Counted from the stretch's first letter, positions 23,975 through 32,332 are shown. The stretch is 64,000 nt of DNA from JAGNHN01 sp964590645 (GCA_964590645.1 CAZPYJ010000008.1:62001-126000), one strand, 5' to 3'. Numbers and translations are program-made. Notes: generated by a model from the sequence alone, not told the origin.

Positions 23975-25525
23975 TCAGAGCTTGATCTCGTCCATATTCT
24001 TGTTAAAAACGTGATATTCAAGAATATGATAGGAACTATTGGCTTTCAGCTTGATCCAGCGGCGAAAATGAAGATACCATTTAATCTGCTGCGAGACCCA
24101 TCCCTTTCGCAGGAAAGCATACACATAGGGGTGCACCGACAGGGTGAGGTGCTGTTCGTTCTGTTCCTGTATAAGATAGCTGAGGGTATTCTCCATTTCT
24201 TCAATCAGCAGGATGCTGGGTTTCACTTGTCCTGTCCCATCACAAGCCGGGCATTTCTCCAGGATTTCCACACTCATCTCCGGACGTACCCTTTGGCGTG
24301 TGATCTGAATCAGGCCGAATTTGCTTGGCGGCAGGATGGTATGCTTGGCGTGGTCGCGGCTCATCTCTTCCTTAAGCTTATTGTATAGCTTACGGCGGTT
24401 GGTAGCCTGGATCATATCGATAAAATCCACCACGATTATGCCGCCCATATCCCTGAGCCGCAATTGCCTGGCAATTTCTCCGGCAGCCTCCAGGTTCACT
24501 TCCAGTGCATTGGCTTCCTGATCATTGCCCTTGTTCACCCGGTGTCCGCTGTTCACATCGATCACGTGCAGGGCTTCTGTGTGTTCAATAATCAGGTAAA
24601 CCCCGCTGCGAATCGTAACGATCTTTCCAAAGCTGCCCTTGATCTGCTTATCGAGACCGAAATGCTCGAATATGGATTCCTTCCCCTTATAGAGCCGGAC
24701 GATATCCGCTTTGTCCGGAGCGATTCTTCGGATATAGTTTACGGTTTCCTCGTAGAGGGTGCGGTCGTTGATGTGGATGCTGTTGAAGGATTCATTGAGC
24801 AGGTCGCGCAGGATGGCATTGGTTTTATCCAATTCACTGAGGATTTTCTGCGGGGGCTTTGCGGTGGGGAGCACCCGGCTGATGGCTTCCCACTTCTTCA
24901 GCAGGTTCTGCAAGTCGGCATCCAGATCTGCCACGCGCTTGTTTTCGGCAACGGTGCGGATAATGACCCCGAAATTTTTGGGCCGGATGCTGTTGATCAG
25001 CCTTCTGAGCCGGTTTCTTTCTTCCGCATCTCTGATTTTCTGAGATACCGAGATCCGGTTTGAAAAAGGCACCAAAACCAGATATCTCCCGGCCAGAGAC
25101 AGTTCGGAAGATATCCTCGGGCCTTTGGTTGAAATGGGTTCCTTGGCGATCTGGACGACCACAGACTGGTTGGGAGTGAGGACAGTAGAAATTTTGCTGG
25201 TTTTCTCTATATCCTGTTCCAGTTCCAATTCAGGCAGGTTCAGCTGGGCTGTCTTTCCTGTCTGGGCCAGTTTGGTATACTTGATCAGGGAGCGCACCTG
25301 GGGACCCAGGTCGAGGTAATGCAAAAAGGCATCCCTTTCATAGCCTACATCCACAAAAGCGGCATTCAGGCCGGGCATAATTTTTTTTACTCTGCCCAGG
25401 TAGATATCCCCGACAGAGAAATGATTGGTAGTATTGTCTTTATGAAGCTCAACGAGTTTTTTATCCTCGAGCAACGCAATACTGACTTCCGAGCTGGCGG
25501 AGTCAATGATCAGTTCTTTGTTCAC
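23975..25525 (-). CDS. rng: ribonuclease G (RNase E/G family)
   Basis: Endoribonuclease for rRNA maturation and mRNA decay; 516 residues. It has an N-terminal S1 domain (about 35-125: GDIYLGRVKKIMPGLNAAFVD), a 5'-sensor/RNase-H-like region and a catalytic DNase-I-like core. The metal-binding aspartates are in LHVIDVNSGH near 322 and IIVVDFIDM near 367. The zinc-link motif CPACDGTGQ is near 428, used in dimer pairing. It lacks the long C-terminal degradosome scaffold of E. coli RNase E. Translation starts with GTG at 25525, giving MNKELIIDSA. Confidence 0.95.
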   Translation of the reverse strand: MNKELIIDSASSEVSIALLEDKKLVELHKDNTTNHFSVGDIYLGRVKKIMPGLNAAFVDVGYERDAFLHYLDLGPQVRSLIKYTKLAQTGKTAQLNLPELELEQDIEKTSKISTVLTPNQSVVVQIAKEPISTKGPRISSELSLAGRYLVLVPFSNRISVSQKIRDAEERNRLRRLINSIRPKNFGVIIRTVAENKRVADLDADLQNLLKKWEAISRVLPTAKPPQKILSELDKTNAILRDLLNESFNSIHINDRTLYEETVNYIRRIAPDKADIVRLYKGKESIFEHFGLDKQIKGSFGKIVTIRSGVYLIIEHTEALHVIDVNSGHRVNKGNDQEANALEVNLEAAGEIARQLRLRDMGGIIVVDFIDMIQATNRRKLYNKLKEEMSRDHAKHTILPPSKFGLIQITRQRVRPEMSVEILEKCPACDGTGQVKPSILLIEEMENTLSYLIQEQNEQHLTLSVHPYVYAFLRKGWVSQQIKWYLHFRRWIKLKANSSYHILEYHVFNKNMDEIKL

Positions 25526-25671
25526 TTGATAGCGTGTTGCTTATTAGCTTCCTTCAGGGAAAACATCAAGGAACGGTTCAACCATTTGCCCCTTCTACAG
25601 GAGGGTTTATCGCACACTGCACCGGGCATTGCGCAACAAACCCATTGAGGGGCCGCTAAGGCAAAGCGAAC

Positions 25672-25761
25672 CTATTTCTTCTTGTGACGGTTCTTCCGCA
25701 GGCGCTTCTTCCGCTTGTGGGTAGCCATCTTATGTCTTTTTCGCTTCTTTCCGCTTGGCAT
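25672..25761 (-). CDS. 29-residue highly basic peptide, AURKAIP1/COX24 (mS38)-like
   Basis: Reads MPSGKKRKRHKMATHKRKK followed by RLRKNRHKKK and a stop: 29 residues, of which about 20 are Lys, Arg or His. The KxRxxKMxxHKxKKRLRKxR pattern is what I recall of the C-terminal domain of mitochondrial ribosomal protein mS38 (AURKAIP1/COX24), which I recall NCBI annotating in Bacteroidota. A role on the ribosome is therefore likely but not shown here. It lies between HU and rng on the same strand, 39 bases after the HU stop. It is too short for most gene callers. Confidence 0.82.
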   Translation of the reverse strand: MPSGKKRKRHKMATHKRKKRLRKNRHKKK

Positions 25762-25800
25762 AATTTCAGAAATTTGTAAAATGGTAGGCTGAACGGTTTC

Positions 25801-26085
25801 TTACTTGACCTTGGTTTTCACCTCATTAAGGAAGGTCTTTGCGGGCTTGAAAGCAGGAATGTTGTGCGCAGGGATAATGATTGTGGTATTCCTGGAGATG
25901 TTCCGGCCGGTCTTCTCTGCGCGCTCTTTAATCGTAAAGCTACCGAATCCGCGGAGATATACATTTTCCCCATTTACCAGGGAACGCTTGACTGTCTCCA
26001 TAAAAGCTTCCACAGTGGCTTGCACTGCTACTTTTTCAATACCCGTTTTGTTGGCGATTTCAGCAACGATTTCTGCTTTTGTCAT
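25801..26085 (-). CDS. HU-family histone-like DNA-binding protein
   Basis: Nucleoid protein of 94 residues with the full HU/IHF fold: N-terminal helices MTKAEIVAEIANKTGIEK, the signature GFGSFTIKERAEKTGRNI near residues 46-63, and the DNA-intercalating beta-arm with IPAHNIPAFKPAKTF. The proline at the arm tip is present. It is the first gene of a minus-strand group with the 29-residue peptide, rng and hflX, and is divergent from mutY. HU versus IHF subunit cannot be told from the sequence. Confidence 0.95.
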   Translation of the reverse strand: MTKAEIVAEIANKTGIEKVAVQATVEAFMETVKRSLVNGENVYLRGFGSFTIKERAEKTGRNISRNTTIIIPAHNIPAFKPAKTFLNEVKTKVK

Positions 26086-26135
26086 ACCGCAAATATTTTT
26101 TAAAAGGTTAAAAATGAATTTTTTAGTTGGGCGTG

Positions 26136-26165
26136 CAAATATATAACTTTTTGTTTCGCCACAAA
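26136..26165 (-). promoter_or_regulatory. Bacteroidota promoter of the HU gene
   Basis: On the minus strand TTTG (26165-26162) and TATATTTG (26143-26136) are 18 bases apart, a good -33/-7 pair. The -7 element is 50 bases before the HU ATG at 26085. Confidence 0.65.
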
Positions 26166-26205
26166 ATATTTACCTAATTATTCACAGCTTTTCGATCTTC
26201 GCAGG

Positions 26206-27273
26206 GTGAGAAAAAACCTTCCGCATATTGCACGCGTATTGTTGGAATGGTATGCTGTACATCGCCGCAACCTGCCCTGGCGCTTAAGTCGCGAGCCCTA
26301 TCTTATCTGGGTTTCTGAGATCATCCTTCAACAAACACGTGTACAGCAGGGGCTACCCTATTATCAGCGCTTTGTTGGTTCTTTTCCGGATGTGGCCAGC
26401 CTGGCCGGGGCTGGAGAGAAGGAGGTATTACAACTCTGGCAGGGATTGGGATATTACAGCAGGGCACGCAATATGCTTCAGGCGGCACAGCAGGTGATGG
26501 ATGAAATGGAGGGCGCTTTCCCCAGTGATTATCGGAATCTGCTTCGGCTCAAAGGCGTAGGGGAGTACACGGCAGCGGCGGTGGCCTCCATTGCCGGAGG
26601 CGAGCCGGTAGCTGTGGTGGACGGCAATGTCATCCGGGTGGTCAGTCGCCTCGCAGGTATGGATGGAGATCCGGGCAGTAAGATCTTTCGGCAGAAAATC
26701 CGCCTGTGGATGGAAGAGGCTATGGTTGGACTGGTGCCAGGGGATTTTAATCAGGCTGTGATGGAGTTCGGAGCCTTGCAATGTCTTCCACGGAACCCAA
26801 TCTGCGGGAACTGCCCCTTGCAAAAATACTGCAGGGCATATCAGGAAAAGCGCACCGATCAGTTACCTTCACCTAAGACAAGAAAAGCAGCCCGGGAAAG
26901 ACATCTGAATTTCCTGGTTATTTCACAGCTTGAGGAGCCCGGTTTTTATGTTTTTCGCAAAGACAACAGTATTTGGAAAGGGCTTTATCTTTTCCCTTTT
27001 CTGGAGACGCCCTCAGAGTTGGCGCACCACGAACTGCCAGCTACGCTGGCCCGGGAATTGAAGCTGGATTTCCGGGATTTTCTTTTGGAGAAAACTTACA
27101 CGGACCTGGTCCACATCCTGACCCATCAACGCATTCTCGGGCGTTTCTTTCGACTCAGCCTTAGGGAGCCTTTCCATCATCCTCGCTTTCCCGGCTTACA
27201 TTATATTAAGGCTTCTCAAGGCTCCTCTGTTCCAATGCCCCGGATGATGCATAAGTACCTGGAGGGGCAGTGA
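26206..27273 (+). CDS. mutY: A/G-specific adenine DNA glycosylase
   Basis: Base-excision enzyme that removes adenine mispaired with 8-oxoguanine; 355 residues. It has the MutY start PHIARVLLEWY...RNLPWR, EIILQQTRVQQ near residue 43, the helix-hairpin-helix and catalytic aspartate region LKGVGEYTAAAVAS...VVDGNVIRV near 111-146. The 4Fe-4S ligands are C-X6-C-X2-C-X5-C in CLPRNPICGNCPLQKYC near 193-209. The C-terminal NUDIX-like domain that recognises 8-oxoG is present. The start codon is GTG at 26206. It heads the gene order mutY-ssb-gldE-gldD, which I recall as conserved in Flavobacteriia. Confidence 0.96.
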   Translation: MRKNLPHIARVLLEWYAVHRRNLPWRLSREPYLIWVSEIILQQTRVQQGLPYYQRFVGSFPDVASLAGAGEKEVLQLWQGLGYYSRARNMLQAAQQVMDEMEGAFPSDYRNLLRLKGVGEYTAAAVASIAGGEPVAVVDGNVIRVVSRLAGMDGDPGSKIFRQKIRLWMEEAMVGLVPGDFNQAVMEFGALQCLPRNPICGNCPLQKYCRAYQEKRTDQLPSPKTRKAARERHLNFLVISQLEEPGFYVFRKDNSIWKGLYLFPFLETPSELAHHELPATLARELKLDFRDFLLEKTYTDLVHILTHQRILGRFFRLSLREPFHHPRFPGLHYIKASQGSSVPMPRMMHKYLEGQ

Positions 27274-27296
27274 TCAATTGAAGCGAGACATTGTTT

Positions 27297-27365
27297 GCTT
27301 TCCTCGCTTTCCTTGCTTTCCTCGCTTTCCTTGCTTTCCTCGCTTTCCCCGCTTTCCCCGCTTTT
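27297..27365 (+). repeat. nine-base tandem repeat between mutY and ssb
   Basis: About seven units of CTTTCCTCG alternating with CTTTCCTTG, ending in two CTTTCCCCG. It is in frame with ssb and would encode FPRFPC repeats, but lies upstream of the ssb promoter and canonical start, so I treat it as non-coding. Confidence 0.85.
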
Positions 27366-27414
27366 CTTTCATAAGTCAAACTTTTTTTGTCCGTTTTAGG
27401 GGGGTGAATTCGTA

Positions 27415-27422
27415 TATATTTG
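27415..27422 (+). promoter_or_regulatory. Bacteroidota -7 element of ssb
   Basis: TATATTTG, exact match, 36 bases before the ATG at 27458. A TTTG at 27386-27389 is present but 25 bases away, wider than usual. Confidence 0.5.
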
Positions 27423-27457
27423 CATCAAGCGATGTTTTACTTAAAAAATGGAAGATT

Positions 27458-27892
27458 ATGGCATCAGGCGTGAACAAAGTGATTTTGATCGGGAACCTGG
27501 GAAAGGATCCGGAGGTCACGACTTTTGAGAATGGGGTGAAGAAGGCTGCTTTTTCTTTAGCCACCACCGAATCGTATAAGAACCGGGAGGGGCAGAAGGT
27601 GGAGCAGACTGAGTGGCACAATGTGGTACTTTGGCGGGGCCTGGCAGAGGTCGCTCAGACCTATCTTCAGAAAGGAAATCAAGTGTATATTGAAGGGAGG
27701 ATCCGGACGCGCTCCTACGACGACAAGGATGGGAACAAGCGCTACATCACGGAGATCCTGGCTGACAATATGACGATGTTGGGGGGCCGCAGGGATGAAA
27801 GCCGCGATTATGCTGCTCAGCAGGCGGAAACCAAGGCAGCGGAAGCACCTGATTCCGATCTCGCTCCCGAAGAGGACGACTTGCCGTTCTAA
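27458..27892 (+). CDS. ssb: single-stranded DNA-binding protein
   Basis: Homotetrameric OB-fold protein for replication and repair; 144 residues. The N terminus ASGVNKVILIGNLGKDPEV and the segments FSLATTE, EWHNVVLW and GNQVYIEGRIRTRSY are diagnostic. The tail ends APEEDDLPF, the acidic tip that docks SSB-interacting proteins. The reading frame runs 60 codons further upstream through a nine-base repeat, but the ATG at 27458 follows the -7 element and matches family starts. A terminator follows the stop codon. Confidence 0.97.
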   Translation: MASGVNKVILIGNLGKDPEVTTFENGVKKAAFSLATTESYKNREGQKVEQTEWHNVVLWRGLAEVAQTYLQKGNQVYIEGRIRTRSYDDKDGNKRYITEILADNMTMLGGRRDESRDYAAQQAETKAAEAPDSDLAPEEDDLPF

Positions 27893-27912
27893 AAGGAATT
27901 CCTGAAGCTGTG

Positions 27913-27944
27913 AAGAAGGGTGTACTTTGTGCATCCTTCTTTTT
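27913..27944 (+). terminator. rho-independent terminator after ssb
   Basis: AAGAAGGGTG (27913-27922) pairs with CATCCTTCTT (27932-27941), one G-T pair, nine-base loop, followed by T residues. Confidence 0.75.
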
Positions 27945-27946
27945 CC

Positions 27947-27979
27947 TTTGAAATCTGATCACAGAATTTACTAATTTTG
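27947..27979 (+). promoter_or_regulatory. Bacteroidota promoter of gldE-gldD
   Basis: TTTG at 27947-27950 and TAATTTTG at 27972-27979 are 21 bases apart, a good -33/-7 pair directly after the ssb terminator and 26 bases before the gldE TTG start. Confidence 0.65.
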
Positions 27980-28005
27980 TCCCGTGAATCAAGCGTCAAT
28001 GAATT

Positions 28006-29367
28006 TTGGAAGATCCTGACCCTGCCTTACGCTTACTAGAGCAATTTCCTTCATTGTCTACAGTAGTATTGTTGCCCTTAGGCCCGGACGTGCTCACCGG
28101 CCTGCTGGTCATCCTTTTCCTACTGATCCTCTCCTCCCTGATCAGTGGCTCGGAGACGGCCTTTTTCGGTCTGCAGTCCACTGGCCTGCATTCACTGAAG
28201 AAAGAAGAATCGGGCCGCGCCCGGCTGGTTCCGCTTTTATTGGAACGGCCCAAACGACTCCTGGCTACCATTCTGATCGCAAACATCTTTTTCAATGTGG
28301 CCATTGTTATATTATCCACTTTTATCAGTCTGAGGTTGTTCGACTTCAACAGTCATCCCTACCTGGGTTTCATCATTCAGGCAATCGTTATCACCTCACT
28401 CATTCTTCTTTTTGGTGAGATTATGCCTAAAATATACGCCAGTCAGCAGCAAAAAAACTATGCCATCAGGATGGCTCCTTTGCTTCGCAGCCTGGTCAGC
28501 CTATTCTATCCCCTTTCTTCATTGCTCATCAATACCACCGGTATCATTGACAGGCGATATGCCAGAAAAGGGCATAACCTCTCGATGAGCGAACTCTCCG
28601 AGGCCATTGAAATCACTTCAGACGGGGATACCGCCGAAGAGGATAAAAAGATTCTCAAAGGCATTGTAAAGTTCGGAGACATTGCGGTCAGGGAAATTAT
28701 GAAAGCCCGCATTGATGTTACTGCCGTGGATACCTCTCTTGAGTTCGAAGCCCTGATCGATACCATCATCCACTCAGGATATTCCCGCATTCCTGCTTAT
28801 GAAGGGAGCTTCGATCAGATTTCGGGGATACTTTACATCAAAGATCTCCTTCCATACCTTGGCAAAGCCCGGGATATCCGCTGGCAGGAACTCCTCAGAC
28901 CGGGCTTCTTTGTCCCAGAAAACAAAAGGATCAGTGAGCTGCTCCGCGAATTCCAGGAAAAGAAGATCCATATGGCCATTGTGGTGGATGAATACGGGGG
29001 TACATCCGGGATTGTGACGCTCGAAGACATCATCGAGGAGATTGTTGGAGAGATCAGCGATGAATTTGATGTGGATTCTGATGAAATACTACATCAGCAG
29101 GTGAGCGACAATCAGTGGGTTTTTGAAGGAAAAGCCAGTCTGAACGACTTCTGCAAGATTATGAATATTGATGACCGGGTGTTTGAGCACCTAAAAGGTG
29201 AATCGGATACCCTTGCCGGGCTGATTCTTGAAACAGAAGGCAATATTCCTGAAAAGAATACGGAGATCCGGATCCCACCCTTTACATTCCTTGTAGAAGA
29301 TGCTGACAGCAGGAGGATCAACCGCATCCTTGTCACCCGAGAATCTGAACCTAATGAGGACGACTGA
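28006..29367 (+). CDS. gldE: gliding motility/T9SS-associated protein GldE (CNNM/CBS transporter-like)
   Basis: Inner-membrane protein of 453 residues with the HlyC/CorC-type layout. An N-terminal CNNM (DUF21) domain with about four TM segments (to roughly residue 190; SGSETAFFGLQ near 47) comes first. A CBS pair follows (VREIMKARIDVTAVD near 229, IVVDEYGGTSGIVTLEDIIEEIVGEI near 325). A C-terminal CorC_HlyC domain ends the protein. GldE is reported to support T9SS/gliding together with GldD. The assignment over an ordinary CorC relies on its place between ssb and gldD. It starts with TTG at 28006. The last 14 bases overlap gldD. Confidence 0.9.
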   Translation: MEDPDPALRLLEQFPSLSTVVLLPLGPDVLTGLLVILFLLILSSLISGSETAFFGLQSTGLHSLKKEESGRARLVPLLLERPKRLLATILIANIFFNVAIVILSTFISLRLFDFNSHPYLGFIIQAIVITSLILLFGEIMPKIYASQQQKNYAIRMAPLLRSLVSLFYPLSSLLINTTGIIDRRYARKGHNLSMSELSEAIEITSDGDTAEEDKKILKGIVKFGDIAVREIMKARIDVTAVDTSLEFEALIDTIIHSGYSRIPAYEGSFDQISGILYIKDLLPYLGKARDIRWQELLRPGFFVPENKRISELLREFQEKKIHMAIVVDEYGGTSGIVTLEDIIEEIVGEISDEFDVDSDEILHQQVSDNQWVFEGKASLNDFCKIMNIDDRVFEHLKGESDTLAGLILETEGNIPEKNTEIRIPPFTFLVEDADSRRINRILVTRESEPNEDD

Positions 29368-29944
29368 TTTGCTCTTTCTTATTGTCCTGATTTTCTTCCT
29401 GACAGCCTGCAGGGAGGAGCCCATCCCCAAACCCAGGGGCTACTTCCGAATCGCCCTGCCGGAGAAATCTTACCAATTATCCGACACCAGCTGGCCCTAT
29501 CATTTTGCTTATCCGGAATATGCCCGCTTTCTTCCAGACAGCCGGGAAGGATCCGAAGCTTATTGGGCCAATATTGAAGTTCCTGAATACAAGGCCAGCA
29601 TTCACCTCAGTTATAAAAAGGTGGATGGCAATCTGGATCACTACACCGAGGATGCCCGCAGTCTGGCGATGAAGCATATTGCCAAATCTACTTCCATCAG
29701 AGAGATGCAGATCAGCAGGCCTGAAGCAGATGTTTATGGAATGGTTTATGATATCAGAGGAAGCGAGACCGCCTCGCCCTTTCAGTTTTATGTCACCGAC
29801 AGCCTCAGGCACTTTTTGAGGGGAGCCTTGTATTTCAATCATCAGCCTAATAACGACAGCCTTGCCCCGGTCATCCGTTTTCTGGAGGAGGATATGTATC
29901 ATTTACTGAGAACCCTGCACTGGGAGCATTCACCCCTGCCTTAA
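29354..29944 (+). CDS. gldD: gliding motility lipoprotein GldD
   Basis: The 196-residue product has a lipoprotein signal (LLFLIVLIFFLTAC, cysteine at residue 19). The GldD signature PIPKPRGYFRIALPEKSYQL follows, then W-rich and YxxVDG segments (IHLSYKKVDGNLDHYTED) and VYGMVYDIRG. GldD is needed for T9SS function and gliding in Flavobacterium johnsoniae; its biochemical role is unknown. The frame is open upstream to 29300 inside gldE, but the ATG at 29354 sits exactly at the signal peptide. Its stop codon overlaps the convergent DAHP synthase stop by three bases. Confidence 0.92.
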   Translation: MRTTDLLFLIVLIFFLTACREEPIPKPRGYFRIALPEKSYQLSDTSWPYHFAYPEYARFLPDSREGSEAYWANIEVPEYKASIHLSYKKVDGNLDHYTEDARSLAMKHIAKSTSIREMQISRPEADVYGMVYDIRGSETASPFQFYVTDSLRHFLRGALYFNHQPNNDSLAPVIRFLEEDMYHLLRTLHWEHSPLP

Positions 29945-31044
29945 TCCGTCTCCTTTTCCCCTTGTTCCCCTTTGGCCTGAATGCGCAGGGCCTCTTTGTG
30001 TATTATTTGAAGCAGCGTCTTTACGAAATCTTTATTCAGGCCTGCCTTCTCTGCATTCCGGGTGCGGTCTTCCAGAATTTCAATCCAGCGCCTGAGTTGC
30101 AGAAGGCTTATTCCTTGTTCTTTTTTATACGCACCAATTTTCCCCACCACGGCCATTCTCCTTTGCAAAATCCTGATCATCTCGTGATCCAGCTGATCGA
30201 TCTCCCGGCGCAGGGTCAGCATCCAGGCCATTGAATCATCCGGTGTTTGTGCACGGGGAATGCGAAGACTTTGCAGTATGGCTTCCAGCTCCTCCGGGAG
30301 AATTTGTTGCCCGGAATCACTGAGCGCCTTAGCCGGATCGGGATGCACTTCAATCATCAGTCCATCCATTGCCAGGTCGAGTGCTTGCTGGGCAATCCCG
30401 GCTATCAGGGAAGGGTCACCACTAATGTGGCTCGGATCGCAGATGATAGGGAGCTCGGGGCACTGCCTTTTCAGCTCGATGGGAATTTCCCACATAGGAT
30501 CGTGGCGGTAAGGAGTATGGACGTAGGGGTAGAATCCCCGGTGTATGGCTGCCAGCCTCTTCACCCCGGTCCGTTTGAGTCGCTCTAATGCCCCCAGCCA
30601 CAAGGCTGGATCGGGAATAAGCGGGTTTTTGACCATTACAGGGATATCTACTCCCCCTAATGCGCTGGCGATCTCCTCCATAGAGAAGGGATTTCCGGCA
30701 GTGCGTGCACCGATCCAGAGCACATCTATGCCGGCACGCAGGCTGGCTTCAATATGGCGCGGAGAAGCCACTTCAACGGCTACTGGCAAACCAGTCTCAA
30801 GCTTGACCTCCTTCAGCCATTCCAGGGCGATATCTCCCACTCCCTGAAAGCTGCCCGGACGAGTCCGGGGTTTCCATACTCCGGCCCTGAAGAACCCAAG
30901 CTGTGGTATCTGACACAGCGCCCGGGCTACTGCCATCAATTGTTCAGGCGACTCTGCAGCACAGGGCCCTGCTATCACTAAAGGCTGAGGGCCCTGAGGC
31001 AGCCACTGTTGCAGATCCCTGCTAAACTCACCAGGACAAATCAT
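29941..31044 (-). CDS. bifunctional DAHP synthase / chorismate mutase (type II)
   Basis: Fusion enzyme of 367 residues linking the first step of the shikimate pathway with the branch to phenylalanine and tyrosine. Residues 1-260 form a DAHP synthase of the short, KDO8P-synthase-like type: VIAGPCAAESPEQL near 23, RAGVWKPRTRPGSFQG near 54, WIGARTAGNPFS near 110, DPSHISGDPSLI near 196. Residues about 275-360 are an AroQ-type chorismate mutase (LRREIDQLDHEMIRILQRRM, GAYKKEQGISLLQ). The fused mutase probably also confers feedback control, known for this architecture. It is a single minus-strand gene with its own -7 element, convergent with gldD. Confidence 0.93.
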   Translation of the reverse strand: MICPGEFSRDLQQWLPQGPQPLVIAGPCAAESPEQLMAVARALCQIPQLGFFRAGVWKPRTRPGSFQGVGDIALEWLKEVKLETGLPVAVEVASPRHIEASLRAGIDVLWIGARTAGNPFSMEEIASALGGVDIPVMVKNPLIPDPALWLGALERLKRTGVKRLAAIHRGFYPYVHTPYRHDPMWEIPIELKRQCPELPIICDPSHISGDPSLIAGIAQQALDLAMDGLMIEVHPDPAKALSDSGQQILPEELEAILQSLRIPRAQTPDDSMAWMLTLRREIDQLDHEMIRILQRRMAVVGKIGAYKKEQGISLLQLRRWIEILEDRTRNAEKAGLNKDFVKTLLQIIHKEALRIQAKGEQGEKETD

Positions 31045-31048
31045 ACTG

Positions 31049-31056
31049 CAAAATTA
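31049..31056 (-). promoter_or_regulatory. -7 element of the DAHP synthase gene
   Basis: Minus-strand TAATTTTG matches TAnnTTTG only four bases before the start codon, so the transcript would be almost leaderless. No -33 element is seen. Confidence 0.4.
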
Positions 31057-31081
31057 CACCCTTCTTACGGGCTGGAGGGGT

Positions 31082-31109
31082 AAAAAAAACCCGGTCGGCT
31101 GACCGGGTT
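31082..31109 (-). terminator. rho-independent terminator after tonB
   Basis: AACCCGGTC and GACCGGGTT form a perfect nine-base stem with a four-base loop; on the minus strand it is followed by a run of T. Confidence 0.85.
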
Positions 31110-31116
31110 AAATATC

Positions 31117-31797
31117 TTATCCCTGGAGGGTAAACTTGATGGGCATATTGAACTGTACCCTCACAGGTTTTCCCCTCTGCTTGCCGGGGTTCCAGCGAGG
31201 CATCGCTTTAATCACACGAATAGCTTCTTCATCACATCCACCGCCAATCCCTCTCAGGATACGAACGTCGGTCACCCTGCCGTCTTTTTCAACCACGAAA
31301 GTGACATACACGGTTCCCTGTATGCCGCTTTCACGGGCCATTTGAGGATAGCGTATATTTTCCTGCAGGAAGCGAATGCGGGCGATATCGCCACCCGGGA
31401 AACCGGGAGATTCTTCGACTACCGTGAAGATTTCCGCTTCCCCGCTTTCTTCCTCATCCATTTCGATGGGGATATACGCTTCTATTTCCGTCATCTCGTC
31501 TGCCTCTGCATCAATCTCGATATCCAGATCTACCTCAATATCATCTTCCACAATATTCAGGATGGTCGTTTGAGGCGGCGGCTTTGGCGGAGGGGGCTTC
31601 ACTTCCTGTTTCGTATTCAGGATCACTTCTTCCATCACATCCACATCCTCACGCTCACCCAGATCGAGCAGGGTACGGTCGTAGGACTTCCATTCGAATG
31701 CCAGCAAAACGGCTGCAAGCGTAAAAACAAGGCCCAACTGGAGGAAGATGGTGCGTTTGCTTTCCAGGTCTGTTTTGGGTGTTTTTCTTCTGTCCAT
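31117..31797 (-). CDS. tonB: TonB family energy transducer
   Basis: Periplasm-spanning protein of 226 residues that transmits ExbB/ExbD energy to outer-membrane receptors. It has a short cytosolic N terminus, one TM segment (TIFLQLGLVFTLAAVLLAFEW, about residues 17-37) and a short proline stretch (KPPPPKPPPQT near 67). An acidic linker rich in Asp, Glu and Ile follows (about 80-125). The C-terminal TonB domain starts PGGDIARIRFLQENIRYPQMARE and contains GTVYVTFVVEKDGRV. The strongly acidic linker differs from the Pro/Lys-rich one of E. coli. It lies downstream of gcvH on the same strand and ends at a strong terminator. Confidence 0.93.
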   Translation of the reverse strand: MDRRKTPKTDLESKRTIFLQLGLVFTLAAVLLAFEWKSYDRTLLDLGEREDVDVMEEVILNTKQEVKPPPPKPPPQTTILNIVEDDIEVDLDIEIDAEADEMTEIEAYIPIEMDEEESGEAEIFTVVEESPGFPGGDIARIRFLQENIRYPQMARESGIQGTVYVTFVVEKDGRVTDVRILRGIGGGCDEEAIRVIKAMPRWNPGKQRGKPVRVQFNMPIKFTLQG

Positions 31798-31951
31798 TGT
31801 ATTTTAATTGAGCAATTACTCTATCGGTTAAAAGCCGCTAAATTACTGATCCTGCTGATGAAAGTCAAACCCTGAGACAGACAAAGGGCATCCCTTCCAA
31901 GTTTAAGCCACAGAGTTCCATTCTATTTGCCCTGCGGGCTCAGGCCAGCTC

Positions 31952-32332
31952 TCAGGCGTTTAGAAGTTCCTTGTACTGTTCAGCCGTAAGCAAGGCTTCC
32001 ACCTCAGCGGGATCATTCAGTTTAAGTTTGATAATCCAGCCATCTCCATAAGGGTCTTTGTTTACCAGCTCAGGCTCCGACTCCAGCCGTGCATTAAATT
32101 CGGTGATCTCACCACCCACCGGCATATACATATCCGAAACCGTCTTCACGGCCTCGATGGTGCCAAAAGCTTCTTCCTTATCCAGGCTTTCTCCTTCTGT
32201 CTCTACTTCAATAAAGACGATATCTCCCAGTTCGCCCTGGGCAAAATCAGTGATGCCGATTACTGCGTGATCCCCTTCCAATCGCAGCCACTCGTGATCC
32301 TTAGTATAACGAAGGTCGTCAAGGATTTTCAT
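31952..32332 (-). CDS. gcvH: glycine cleavage system H protein
   Basis: Lipoyl carrier of the glycine cleavage system; 126 residues starting MKILDDLRYTKDHEWLRLEGD. The lipoylated lysine lies in FGTIEAVKTVSDMYMPVGGE near residue 64, and ITDFAQGELGDIVFIEVE is also typical. The frame is open 31 codons further upstream, but the ATG at 32332 matches all H proteins. The P and T proteins are not in the window. It lies between sprA and tonB, a position I recall as conserved in Bacteroidota. Confidence 0.97.
   Translation of the reverse strand: MKILDDLRYTKDHEWLRLEGDHAVIGITDFAQGELGDIVFIEVETEGESLDKEEAFGTIEAVKTVSDMYMPVGGEITEFNARLESEPELVNKDPYGDGWIIKLKLNDPAEVEALLTAEQYKELLNA

Noticed and set aside
23360..24388. 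A 342-codon open frame antisense to hflX and rng
   Set aside because: It spans the junction of two well-supported genes on the opposite strand and its translation is Ser/Leu-rich without domains.
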